Source: Cupriavidus numazuensis
GTDB lineage: Bacteria > Pseudomonadota > Gammaproteobacteria > Burkholderiales > Burkholderiaceae
DNA length: 50,453 nt
Direction of reading: 5' to 3'
Assembly (NCBI RefSeq): GCF_905397435.1
Contig: NZ_CAJPVI010000061.1
Location: forward strand, 1-50,453
In this document: one piece after another, positions 32,690 through 40,316 of the stretch
How the letters are laid out: each line of letters starts with the position of its first letter
Numbering within the stretch: the first letter of the stretch is position 1
Made by a program: the position numbers and the translations under genes
The notes under the pieces: model-generated
Databases searched by the model: none
Told to the model about the DNA's origin: nothing
Seen by the model: the letters and a program-made list of their open reading frames with translations, nothing else

Positions 32690-33709
32690 CTATTCCACCT
32701 GAATCCCCGCCCCCTCAATCACCGGCTTCCACTTACCCCGATCCTGCCGAATCCGCTTCGCAAACGCATCCCGGGTCTCATTCAGCGGAACAATGCCGAC
32801 CTTCTCAAGCCGCGCCCGGAAATCCGGATCAGCGATGATCTTGCTGGATTCCGCCGCGATGCGCGCAACGATATCCGCAGGCATCGCGGCCGGCCCGACG
32901 AGGCCGTTCCACGTATCCACTTCATGCCCCGGAAAGGTCTCGGCAATGGCCGGCACATTCGGCAGCATCGGCATGCGCTTTTCGCTCGACACGGCGAGCA
33001 GCGATACCTTGCCGGTGCCCACATAGGGCATGACTTCCGACACGCTGGCGCTGTACAGGTCGATCTGGCCCGCGAGGACATCGGCCAGCGCGGGAGCGCC
33101 GCCACGGTAGGGCACCATCGTGGCCTGGATGCCCGCGCGGTTCAGGAACAGCAACGCCGACAACTGGGTCAGGCCGCCGTTGCCCGCGTGCCCAACGTTG
33201 AGCTTGCCGGGATTGGCCTTGCCGTAGCGCACCAGGTCGTCGAGCGACTTGAAGTTGTTGCGCGTGCTGGCGGTCAGCACGAACGGGTTGCCACCGATGT
33301 TGACGATCGGCACGAAATCGCGAGCGGGGTCGTAGCGGATCTTGTTGGTCATCGGCGCGGTCACGATCTGGGTCATCGTGGACATGAACAGCACGTAGCC
33401 GTCAGCCGGTGCGCGCGCGACATACTCTGCAGCGATGAGTCCGGCAGCACCACCTCGATTGTCGACCACGAACGGCTTGCCGAAGGCTTTGGCCAGGCGC
33501 TCGGCCATCAGGCGCGCAATCATGTCGGTGTTTCCGCCGGGCGCGAACGGCACGACGATGGTGACGGGCCGTGACGGCCAGGGTTCCTGCGCGTAGCCGG
33601 GAGCGGTGGCCAGAGCGCCCAGTGCAAGCGCTGCGGCGGCCCGGCGCGCGGCGCGGCCCGAAAGACAGCGGAAAGCGCGCAGCCCTGCGCGCAACATCTT
33701 GATAGTCAT
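32690..33709 (-). CDS. Bug/TctC-family solute-binding protein
   Basis: The 339-aa product starts at 33709 behind GGAGGAGACT. An Arg-rich signal peptide ends at ATAPGYAQ; then EPWPSRPVTIVVPFAPGGNT, the Bug family start, GRLMAERLAKAFGKPFVVDN-type text with VDNRGGAAGLIAAEYVARAP, and VGHAGNGGLTQLSALLF. Such periplasmic proteins bind carboxylates or aromatic acids. No TctA/TctB membrane partner is next to it, which is common for Bug proteins in this order. It is the last gene of the leftward operon and may capture its substrate. Confidence 0.92.
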   Translation of the reverse strand: MTIKMLRAGLRAFRCLSGRAARRAAAALALGALATAPGYAQEPWPSRPVTIVVPFAPGGNTDMIARLMAERLAKAFGKPFVVDNRGGAAGLIAAEYVARAPADGYVLFMSTMTQIVTAPMTNKIRYDPARDFVPIVNIGGNPFVLTASTRNNFKSLDDLVRYGKANPGKLNVGHAGNGGLTQLSALLFLNRAGIQATMVPYRGGAPALADVLAGQIDLYSASVSEVMPYVGTGKVSLLAVSSEKRMPMLPNVPAIAETFPGHEVDTWNGLVGPAAMPADIVARIAAESSKIIADPDFRARLEKVGIVPLNETRDAFAKRIRQDRGKWKPVIEGAGIQVE

Positions 33710-33802
33710 AGTCTCCTCCGGTTCTTTCTGGTGCCGGCGACTGCCGGCGTGACGCGGATCTTGTGATGGGGTGACGAAAGCTCGGGTGCGCGGTCTCTAT
33801 CT

Positions 33803-34405
33803 CTATTCGATACGGCACGCCTGTCCGAACGGCAGGCGCGGCAAGCGTGCGAACAACCGTTGCGGATCACCGCGGCCAAGGTTGCACAGGAAGTTCACAC
33901 GCCAGGGGCCATCGGCGAAGAACGTCCGGTTCACGGCTTCGGCATCGAAGCCCGACAAGGGGCCGCAATCAAGACCAAGCGCGCGCGCCGCCAGGATCAG
34001 GTAGCCGCCTTGCATCGAACTGTTGCGCATCGCAGTTTCCTGCGCGAGCGCCGGGTCATTCGCGAACGTGTCGTACATGGCGGGCCGGTGCGGGAACAGC
34101 GTCTCACCCAATGCGTGGAAATGCGTATCGTAGGCGACGATGGCCGTGACAGGGGCCTGCCGGACTTTCTCCACGTTGGCCGGAGCGAGCGCCGGCAGCA
34201 ATCTGGCTTTTGCCTCGGCGGACCGCACGAATACGATCCGCATCGGGCTGCAGTTCGCGCTCGTGGGACCATGCTTGACGATGTCGTAGAGTTGGACCAG
34301 CGCGGCATCGGAGACCCCGCCGTCGAGCCAGCCATTGTGGCTGCGCGCCTGCAGGAACAAGGTGTCCAATGCATCGGGCGTCAACGGTGTGGCGCAGAGC
34401 GTCAT
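33803..34405 (-). CDS. Nitroreductase-fold oxidoreductase, RutE-like
   Basis: The 200-aa product (ATG at 34405, MTLCATPLTPDALDTLFLQA) is of RutE/malonic semialdehyde reductase type. Landmarks are RSHNGWLDGGVSDAALVQLY, the FMN-binding HGPTSANCSPMRIVFVRS, SSMQGGYLILAARALGLDCG and PLSGFDAEAVNRTFF. It likely reduces an aldehyde, enal or nitro-type intermediate with NAD(P)H. It overlaps the RidA gene by ATGA (34402-34405), so it belongs to the same catabolic operon. Confidence 0.85.
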   Translation of the reverse strand: MTLCATPLTPDALDTLFLQARSHNGWLDGGVSDAALVQLYDIVKHGPTSANCSPMRIVFVRSAEAKARLLPALAPANVEKVRQAPVTAIVAYDTHFHALGETLFPHRPAMYDTFANDPALAQETAMRNSSMQGGYLILAARALGLDCGPLSGFDAEAVNRTFFADGPWRVNFLCNLGRGDPQRLFARLPRLPFGQACRIE

Positions 34406-34854
34406 GCGTCGCCTCCATCTGCAGCGTGCCACGCCGTGGCGGTAATCTCCACGCGCATATCGGGATGCGGCAGCGCGGCCACGGCGACGCACGTGCGTGC
34501 GGGCAGCGGACGTCCTGCCTCAGCGAATCGATGCTTGCAGATCGCGTCGTAAGCCGCATTGAACGCCGCATAGTCCTGCATGTCGACCAGATAGCACGTC
34601 ATGGTCACGCAGTCCGCCAGGCAGAGCCCTTCGCCGTGCAGCGCGCGATCGATCTTGTCGAGGACGCACGCGGTCTGCGCCGCGAGGTCATAGGTGCGGC
34701 CGCCATCGGTGCCCACCGTGACGCCGGTGCAGCCGTCGTGCGTGCGCGGGCTCATGCCGGCCACGTGGACATGGCGGCCTGCGCGGCGCGCAGCGGAGTA
34801 GGCGGCCAATGGCGGCGGATCGCCCGTTGCCGCCGAGGTCTGGGAGGGGATCAT
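34402..34854 (-). CDS. RidA/YjgF-family protein
   Basis: The 150-aa product (start 34854) is longer than housekeeping RidA (about 128 aa) by an N-terminal extension. It has AAYSAARRAGRHVHVAGMSP, DLAAQTACVLDKIDRALHGE and RPLPARTCVAVAALPHPDMR, the last containing the conserved Arg of the RidA active site. Family members deaminate enamines/imines; some, like 2-aminomuconate deaminase and RutC, are dedicated pathway enzymes. Coupling by ATGA overlap on both sides suggests a dedicated role here. Confidence 0.88.
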   Translation of the reverse strand: MIPSQTSAATGDPPPLAAYSAARRAGRHVHVAGMSPRTHDGCTGVTVGTDGGRTYDLAAQTACVLDKIDRALHGEGLCLADCVTMTCYLVDMQDYAAFNAAYDAICKHRFAEAGRPLPARTCVAVAALPHPDMRVEITATAWHAADGGDA

Positions 34855-35753
34855 GCGCGGGCCTCCGCGGCCCGGACGCCAGCAAGCGCGTGCTTCAACT
34901 GCGTGGCCGCTTCGGCCGCCAGCGGCATCAGGGGAGGGCGCACGTGGTGCCAGCCGGCATCGCCAGTCTGCTGCGATAGCGTGTGCTTGACGGCGGCCAC
35001 CATCGGGAAACCCTCCAGCGTCTTGCGCACGGCGGTGATGCCGTCCTGCAGGCGCGCCGCTTCGGTCACCGACGAATAGGCGCTGGCGATGGCGCGTGCA
35101 TTGATGTTGCTGGTGGCCGAGATGCAGCCCGCGGCGCCGAGCGGCAGACTGCGCAGCATCAGCACTTCGGAGGCAGGAAAGATCGACAGTGACGGGAAGC
35201 GTTCGAGCATGGCGGCGAGGTTGTCCCAATCGCCGCTGCTGTCCTTGACGCCGGCGATGGCATCGGGGAACGCCTGGACGAGCCGTTCGATCAACGACAG
35301 CGAGATGGGCACGCCCGACAATGCGGGGATGTGATACAGCACGATGCGCAGCGCGGGGTCGTCCACACGCTCGATCAGTTCGCGGTAGTAAGCGAAGACA
35401 CCGTCCTCGCTCACGTTCTTGAAGAAGAACGGCGGCAGCACGAGCACACCTGCACAGCCGCGGTCGATGGCGTGGCGCGTCAGCGCCACAGCGTCGTCGA
35501 TCGCGCAGCAGCCGGTGCCCACGAGCACGCGCTGGCCGGGGACGCCGGCGTCGATCACGGCGTCGACCAGCGCAATGCGTTCCTCGAAGGTCTCCGAGCA
35601 CGCTTCGCTGTTGGTGCCGGCGATCGCGATGCCGGCGCCATCGGCGATCAGTTGCCGGCAGTGCGCGATGAAGGCCGGCACGTTGATCGAAAGATCGTCG
35701 TAGAACGGCGTGACGACGGGCGCGAATACGCCCTGCAGCTTGTCTGTGGACAC
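34851..35753 (-). CDS. DapA/NAL-family lyase or aldolase
   Basis: The 300-aa product is a Schiff-base TIM-barrel lyase. It shows GVFAPVVTPFYDDLSINVPA, the carboxylate-binding loop as IAGTNSEACSETFEER (usually GTTGE), VLYHIPALSGVPIS with the catalytic Tyr, and IAGVKDSSGDWDNLAAMLER with the Schiff-base Lys. The altered loop argues against true DapA and for a catabolic 2-oxo acid aldolase or dehydratase. It overlaps RidA by 4 bp and follows the hydrolase by 57 bp. Confidence 0.88.
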   Translation of the reverse strand: MSTDKLQGVFAPVVTPFYDDLSINVPAFIAHCRQLIADGAGIAIAGTNSEACSETFEERIALVDAVIDAGVPGQRVLVGTGCCAIDDAVALTRHAIDRGCAGVLVLPPFFFKNVSEDGVFAYYRELIERVDDPALRIVLYHIPALSGVPISLSLIERLVQAFPDAIAGVKDSSGDWDNLAAMLERFPSLSIFPASEVLMLRSLPLGAAGCISATSNINARAIASAYSSVTEAARLQDGITAVRKTLEGFPMVAAVKHTLSQQTGDAGWHHVRPPLMPLAAEAATQLKHALAGVRAAEARA

Positions 35754-35810
35754 GGTCTTGTCTCCTGGTTTTGTTCGCTTCTTGTTCTGGCGATGCGGGC
35801 CCGCTCGGGT

Positions 35811-36758
35811 TCAGGCCTTCGCGTGGTGATGTGCGAGGGGTTGCGTGGCGGATTCCAGGAACTCGCCCAGAATCTGGCTGAACGCGGTGTCGTCGGTGCC
35901 CAGGTGGGCGACGATCGACGTATGGTTGTGATGCGCGACCTGGACCACGCGCGGGCTGCGTCCCTGCGTCTCTCGCACGCGCGCCGCGTACTGCAGCGCG
36001 TACAGGTCCAGGTAGGGATTTTCGAACTCCGCGAATGCCACCATCAGCGGTACGTTCAGGCGTTCCGCAAATGGCATCGGTGCGCGCGCTGCCTGCAGTG
36101 CGGGATCCATGCCGTAGTAAGCCGTCACGCCGCGGGCGTTCGGGTTGTCGGGCAAGGTGTCCGCCTGAAGACGGGCGCTGATAAGCACCGCACCCGCCAC
36201 GCCGGCATGGTTGTCGCCGCACGCAGGATCGCTCAGGCAGCTTGCCACGTGACTGCCGCCGGCCGAGTGCCCGACCAGCACGACGCGAGCCGGATCGCCG
36301 CCATAGGCGCCGATTTCCGCGCGTAGCCAGGCGAGGGCTGCCGCAACGTCTTCGGCGCCCGCGGGATAGGGGGCTTCCGGTGCGAGCCGGTATTCGACGT
36401 TGACGCCGATGTAGCCCCGCCGCGCGAACCAGCGCGGCACATTGGCGTAGATATGCGGGCTGGAATCCTTGTCGCCGCGCACAAAGGCGCCGCCGTGAAC
36501 GAAGACGACCACCGGGCGCGCATCCTCTGGCGAGAGGTTCTCCGGCAAGTACAGGTCCAGCCGCTGGCGGGCGTGCGCGCCATAGGGCAGGTCGGCGTGG
36601 CGGCGGATGCCATCCTCAGGCAGCGCGGCATGCACGCTGTCGTAGATCGCACAGACTTCGCGCCGGTTGGCCTGGATGTCGTCGGCCCACCGGCGGCCAA
36701 GCGCCTGCATGGCGTCGGCCTGCTGCGGCGAGAGCCCGGCGAACGCCGGCGCGGTCAT
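35811..36758 (-). CDS. Alpha/beta hydrolase (esterase/kynurenine formamidase-like)
   Basis: The 315-aa product has the oxyanion box VVVFVHGGAFVRGDKDSS, the nucleophile elbow VVLVGHSAGGSHVASCL, an acidic partner region (FAEFENPYLDLYALQYA) and catalytic His in VAHHNHTSIVAHL. HGG and GHSAGG place it with the HSL / BD-FAE / kynurenine formamidase group. It probably cleaves an ester, amide or enol-lactone in the pathway. Its start overlaps the VOC gene stop (36755-36758). The ATG at 36758 begins MTAPAFAGLSPQQADAMQAL. Confidence 0.85.
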   Translation of the reverse strand: MTAPAFAGLSPQQADAMQALGRRWADDIQANRREVCAIYDSVHAALPEDGIRRHADLPYGAHARQRLDLYLPENLSPEDARPVVVFVHGGAFVRGDKDSSPHIYANVPRWFARRGYIGVNVEYRLAPEAPYPAGAEDVAAALAWLRAEIGAYGGDPARVVLVGHSAGGSHVASCLSDPACGDNHAGVAGAVLISARLQADTLPDNPNARGVTAYYGMDPALQAARAPMPFAERLNVPLMVAFAEFENPYLDLYALQYAARVRETQGRSPRVVQVAHHNHTSIVAHLGTDDTAFSQILGEFLESATQPLAHHHAKA

Positions 36759-37348
36759 GCCTGCTCTCCGCCGCCGCCTTCCTGGTCCTTGTCGGGATCG
36801 GCCGGCGCCTGCTCGCGCTGCTTGGCCGCGAGCAGGCCCGGTGGCGGCGGGACGACGAAGTGCTCGAGGCGGTGACGGTCGAACGATTCAAGGTTCCGGT
36901 CCCACGTCTGCGCGGCCCGGTCGCTGCCTGCGGGAATCTGCTCCATCTCCGTGTAGATCTCGACGTTGTTGCCGTCGGGGTCCTTGAACACCAGGAACCA
37001 GTTTCCGCCCGGGCCGTGCTGGCCGATGCCGCGTTCGATGGTGACACCGTGGCTGCGCGCCACTTCTACCGCGCGCCGCATTTCTTCGACGGACTCCACG
37101 TAGTAGGAGAAGTGCTCGAGACCGGGGCGCGTGTAGCGCGGGAGTTCGTTGCGTTCGGGCGCATCGGCCGGCAGCCGCGACAGCGCCAGGTCGTGGTGGT
37201 CTTCGCCGGCACGCAGGAACACCATCTGGTCGGCGATGCGGTCGGAGACCGTGAGGCCCATGACCTCGGTGTAGAAGCGCGTCGAGGCTTCAAGATCGCG
37301 GACCATCAGGACGAGATGGCCGAGCTTGCGGGTTCGGATGGGGGTCAT
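36755..37348 (-). CDS. VOC-family protein, possible extradiol dioxygenase
   Basis: The start is the ATG at 37348 (MTPIRTRKLGHLVLMVRDLE). The 197-aa product has one visible VOC unit pair with likely metal ligands His in KLGHLVL, His in GLEHFSYYVESVEEM and Glu in NNVEIYTEMEQI, the 2-His-1-carboxylate pattern of extradiol dioxygenases. A C-terminal tail is rich in Pro, Gln, Asp and Gly (ends GGGGEQA) and is unusual. Ring cleavage of a catechol-like or hydroxy-heteroaromatic substrate is an inference; isomerase or glyoxalase activity is possible too. Confidence 0.8.
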   Translation of the reverse strand: MTPIRTRKLGHLVLMVRDLEASTRFYTEVMGLTVSDRIADQMVFLRAGEDHHDLALSRLPADAPERNELPRYTRPGLEHFSYYVESVEEMRRAVEVARSHGVTIERGIGQHGPGGNWFLVFKDPDGNNVEIYTEMEQIPAGSDRAAQTWDRNLESFDRHRLEHFVVPPPPGLLAAKQREQAPADPDKDQEGGGGEQA

Positions 37349-37395
37349 GTGCTTGTCTCCTGCGTATCCCTCGTCGATGCGGGCGGCGATGCCGC

Positions 37396-38346
37396 TTACC
37401 GTGCCCCGTAATGTGCCGGGTCGGGTTCCAGTTCGACGCGATTTTCGATCGAACCGATATGCTCGACCCATGCGGTCATGCTGTCACCCGGTTTCAGGAA
37501 AACACCGCGTCCCATGCCGACGCCGTCCGGCGTGCCGGTCGCAATCAGGTCCCCGGGCTGCAACGTGAGGATGCGCGACAGGTAGGCGATCTGCTCGGCG
37601 ACCGAGAAGATCATCTGCGACGTGTTGCCGTTCTGCATGGTCTCGCCATTCACGTGCAGGGTCATGCGCAGATTCTGCGGATCGGGAATACATGTGGCGG
37701 GCACCACCCACGGGCCCATCGGGCCGAACGTGTCGAAGCTCTTGCCGCGGAACCAGTCGTGGGTGAACGGGTAGTCGGTGCGGCGGTTGAGATCGCGCGC
37801 GCTGATGTCGTTGAAGACGGTATAGCCGGCGATCACCGACAGCGCATCTTCGACGCGCACGTGGCGGCAGGTCTGGCCGATCACCACGCCGAGTTCGACT
37901 TCCCAGTCCAGCTTGGCAGTTTCCGGCGGCATCAGGACGGTCGTGCCGGTGGCCACGACGCTGGTCTCCGCCTTCATGAAGATATAGGGCTGGCTTTCGC
38001 TGCGCGCGGCCAGCTTGGTGCCCATCTCGTCAGCGTGCTCGTAGAAGTTGGAAGCGGTGCCGAAAATCCGGCGCGGCTGGTAGGGCGCGGCATAGACGGC
38101 CGCTGCATCGACCGGAGCCAGCTTGCCGGCGGCGCGCAGCGCGGGGATGCGCGCGGCCAGATCGTCCAGCAGCAGCGCATGGCCCAGCCAGTTGGCGAAG
38201 ACTGCATTCAGGTCCTGCGGCAGACGCAATGCGTCAATGCCGCAGGCGCGGCCCGCGTCGGCCAGGTCGTAGAGCGCGTTGTCCACGACCAGCCCGGCAT
38301 GCTTGCGGTCGGCCAGCTCGTAAGTGGCGAGGCTATACCAGTTCAC
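37396..38346 (-). CDS. Fumarylacetoacetate hydrolase-family protein
   Basis: I use the GTG at 38346, which has AAGGAGATAAG before it; this gives 316 aa beginning (M)NWYSLATYELADRKHAGLV. The FAH metal site is clear in LDWEVELGVVIGQTCRHVRV and VIAGYTVFNDISARDLNRRT, with QPGDLIATGTPDGVGMGRGV near the end. The family contains hydrolases and decarboxylases of 2-oxo or beta-diketo acids from ring cleavage. It is the first gene of the seven-gene operon, 98 bp downstream of a GTGTATACAC operator. Confidence 0.92.
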   Translation of the reverse strand: MNWYSLATYELADRKHAGLVVDNALYDLADAGRACGIDALRLPQDLNAVFANWLGHALLLDDLAARIPALRAAGKLAPVDAAAVYAAPYQPRRIFGTASNFYEHADEMGTKLAARSESQPYIFMKAETSVVATGTTVLMPPETAKLDWEVELGVVIGQTCRHVRVEDALSVIAGYTVFNDISARDLNRRTDYPFTHDWFRGKSFDTFGPMGPWVVPATCIPDPQNLRMTLHVNGETMQNGNTSQMIFSVAEQIAYLSRILTLQPGDLIATGTPDGVGMGRGVFLKPGDSMTAWVEHIGSIENRVELEPDPAHYGAR

Positions 38347-38443
38347 CTTATCTCCTTGTTGATGTTGTTCGGCGCAGGCGACGCACACGATGTGCGGTGT
38401 CTGTTTTATGCAAATTCGTTGCTGTGAATACTTTATTGTCTAT

Positions 38444-38453
38444 GTGTATACAC
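38444..38453. promoter_or_regulatory. GTGTATACAC operator between divergent FAH and 2-HADH genes
   Basis: A perfect 10-bp palindrome, inside TATGTGTATACACGTC, in the 185-bp divergent promoter region. Similar sites precede the second porin, the second VOC gene and the third porin. The paired GntR regulators in the block are the likely binders. Confidence 0.65.
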
Positions 38454-38531
38454 GTCAAGGTGTTCGTGATAATTTTCTGCCGGTGCTGCGCATGGGCGCT
38501 GCAGAGCAATGAACAAGCCAAGGAGGAGACG

Positions 38532-39473
38532 ATGTCGCGCGAAAACAGGGAAGACGATGAGGCCGTGGTCGTACTGAGCCGTCTGCCACTGGATCAGGAA
38601 TGGCTGCGCACGCATGCGCCCGGCTATTGCTTCCTGTCGTGGCAGGGGGTATCGGAAGCACAGCGCGTGAAGGCGCGCGCGGTGCTGACCAATGGGTCCA
38701 CAGGCATGACGGCTGCCGAGATGGCGGCGTTGCCGGCATTGGAGCTGGTGGCGAGCTTCGGCGCGGGCTACGAGAACATTGACCGCGACGCCGCGCGTGC
38801 ACGCGGCGTGCAGGTCTGCCATGCCCCCGATACCAACGCCCAGGTGGTGGCGGACCATGCGCTCGCGCTGATGCTGGCGTGGTCGCGTGGTATCGCCGCG
38901 CTTGACCGCCGCGTGAAGGCGGGCGACTGGGAGACGTTGCGCGCGCCGCGGCCGGGCTTGCGCGGCAAGACGCTGGGCGTCGTGGGACTCGGCAATATCG
39001 GCGGCCGCTTTGCGGACCTGGCCGAAGCCGTGGGCATGCGCGTTGCCTATCTGCGGCGCAGCGGGCCCGTGCAGCCTGGCCGCACTCCATACGGCGAAGT
39101 GCGTTCGCTGGCCAGCGCCAGCGACGTGCTGGCGCTGACTTGTCCCGGCGGCCCGGCCACGCGGCATCTGGTCGATGCCGACGTCTTGCGCGCGCTTGGG
39201 CCTGACGGCCTGCTCGTCAACGTCGCGCGCGGCAGCGTTGTCGATACCGAAGCGCTGGTGCAGGCGCTGCGGTGCGGTGAGGTCGGCGGCGCCGCGCTCG
39301 ATGTGCTCGACACCGAGCCGCTGGTACCGGAAGCCTTGCGCGCGATGGACCAGGTCGTCCTGACCCCGCATATGGCAGGCCGCTCGCCCGAGACACGCGT
39401 GGCCCAGCACGAAGCGCTGGTTCGCAACCTGGAAGGCTGGTTCCGTCACGGCGCGTCGGAGCATCCGGTCTGA
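38532..39473 (+). CDS. D-isomer-specific 2-hydroxyacid dehydrogenase
   Basis: The ATG at 38532 follows AAGGAGGAGACG and gives a 313-aa product. Landmarks are ELVASFGAGYENIDRDAARA, the Rossmann motif TLGVVGLGNIGGRFADLAEA, the catalytic Arg in LLVNVARGSVVDTEALVQAL, Glu in DVLDTEPLVPEALR and His in VVLTPHMAGRSPETRVAQHE. It interconverts a D-2-hydroxy acid and a 2-oxo acid with NAD(P)H; GhrB/glyoxylate-hydroxypyruvate reductase is the closest broad class. It reads toward the GntR regulator 145 bp on. Confidence 0.92.
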   Translation: MSRENREDDEAVVVLSRLPLDQEWLRTHAPGYCFLSWQGVSEAQRVKARAVLTNGSTGMTAAEMAALPALELVASFGAGYENIDRDAARARGVQVCHAPDTNAQVVADHALALMLAWSRGIAALDRRVKAGDWETLRAPRPGLRGKTLGVVGLGNIGGRFADLAEAVGMRVAYLRRSGPVQPGRTPYGEVRSLASASDVLALTCPGGPATRHLVDADVLRALGPDGLLVNVARGSVVDTEALVQALRCGEVGGAALDVLDTEPLVPEALRAMDQVVLTPHMAGRSPETRVAQHEALVRNLEGWFRHGASEHPV

Positions 39474-39618
39474 CGTGACGTATCTGGCAGCCTTGGTACG
39501 CACGTCATGCCGGGGCTGATGCATACACGCACACGGCTGGCGGACGCGCCGGCGGGCATGGTGTTTGCCTCGTCCTATAATGGCGGCACCGCAGCATATC
39601 CGCCCGCCCAGGACCACC

Positions 39619-40287
39619 GTGACCACGATCGCCGCCCAAATCAGCCAGCAACTCGCCGAAGAAATCATTTCGGGCACACTGCCGCCCGGCACGAAGCTTG
39701 AAGAACCGGCACTGGCCGAGCGTTTTGAAGTCTCGCGCACACCCGTGCGCGAGGCGCTGCGGCTGCTTGATGCGCGCGGGCTGATCGAACTGGTGCCGCG
39801 CCGCGGCGGGGTGGTGGTCAACACGAGCCCGGAACAGCTCGCCGACATGCTTGAAGCGCTGTGCGAACTGGAGTCGCTGTGCTGCCGTATCGCCACGCAA
39901 CGCATGAGCGCGATGCAGCGGCGGCAGCTCGAACTGCTGCATGAAGAGGCCATCGCGGCGGCAGAGAAACACGATACCGACGCGTATCTCGAACTGAACC
40001 GCCGTTTCCACCAGTTGATCTGCCAGGGCACGCAGAACGCGACGCTGGTTGCATCGGTGGAAAGCCTGCGCGAGCGGCTCGCGCCGTTCCGTGCCGCGCA
40101 GTCGGGTGTCGAGCGCCGCCTGGAGGTTTCGCATCGCGAGCACGAGAAGATCGTGGAAGCGGTGTTGGGCGGACAGCCCGAGCAGGCTTATCTGGCGATG
40201 CGCAGCCATACCACGCGGCTGACGCTGCATGTGATGGAGCGGATCGAAGCACAGCGCACCGCGCGCGGCGGCAAGACGCAAAGGTAG
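39619..40287 (+). CDS. GntR-family FCD regulator, copy 1
   Basis: The likely start is the GTG at 39619 (AGGACCACC before it), giving 222 aa beginning (M)TTIAAQISQQLAEEIISGTL. The winged HTH (PPGTKLEEPALAERFEVSRT, PVREALRLLDARGLIELVPR) and FCD domain (LCELESLCCRIATQRMSAMQ, NRRFHQLICQGTQNATLVAS) are complete. A TATAAT at 39576-39581 could be its -10. It is almost the same as the regulator at 48331-48996 through both domains. It probably binds the GTGTATACAC sites. Confidence 0.9.
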   Translation: MTTIAAQISQQLAEEIISGTLPPGTKLEEPALAERFEVSRTPVREALRLLDARGLIELVPRRGGVVVNTSPEQLADMLEALCELESLCCRIATQRMSAMQRRQLELLHEEAIAAAEKHDTDAYLELNRRFHQLICQGTQNATLVASVESLRERLAPFRAAQSGVERRLEVSHREHEKIVEAVLGGQPEQAYLAMRSHTTRLTLHVMERIEAQRTARGGKTQR

Positions 40288-40316
40288 CCGTCGGCGCGAG
40301 TGCGCTGTCTCATGCT

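Noticed and set aside
34402..36222. 606-aa frame across RidA, DapA-like and hydrolase genes
   Set aside because: Only its last 150 residues are a real protein (RidA); the upstream part is out-of-frame text of the neighbouring genes.
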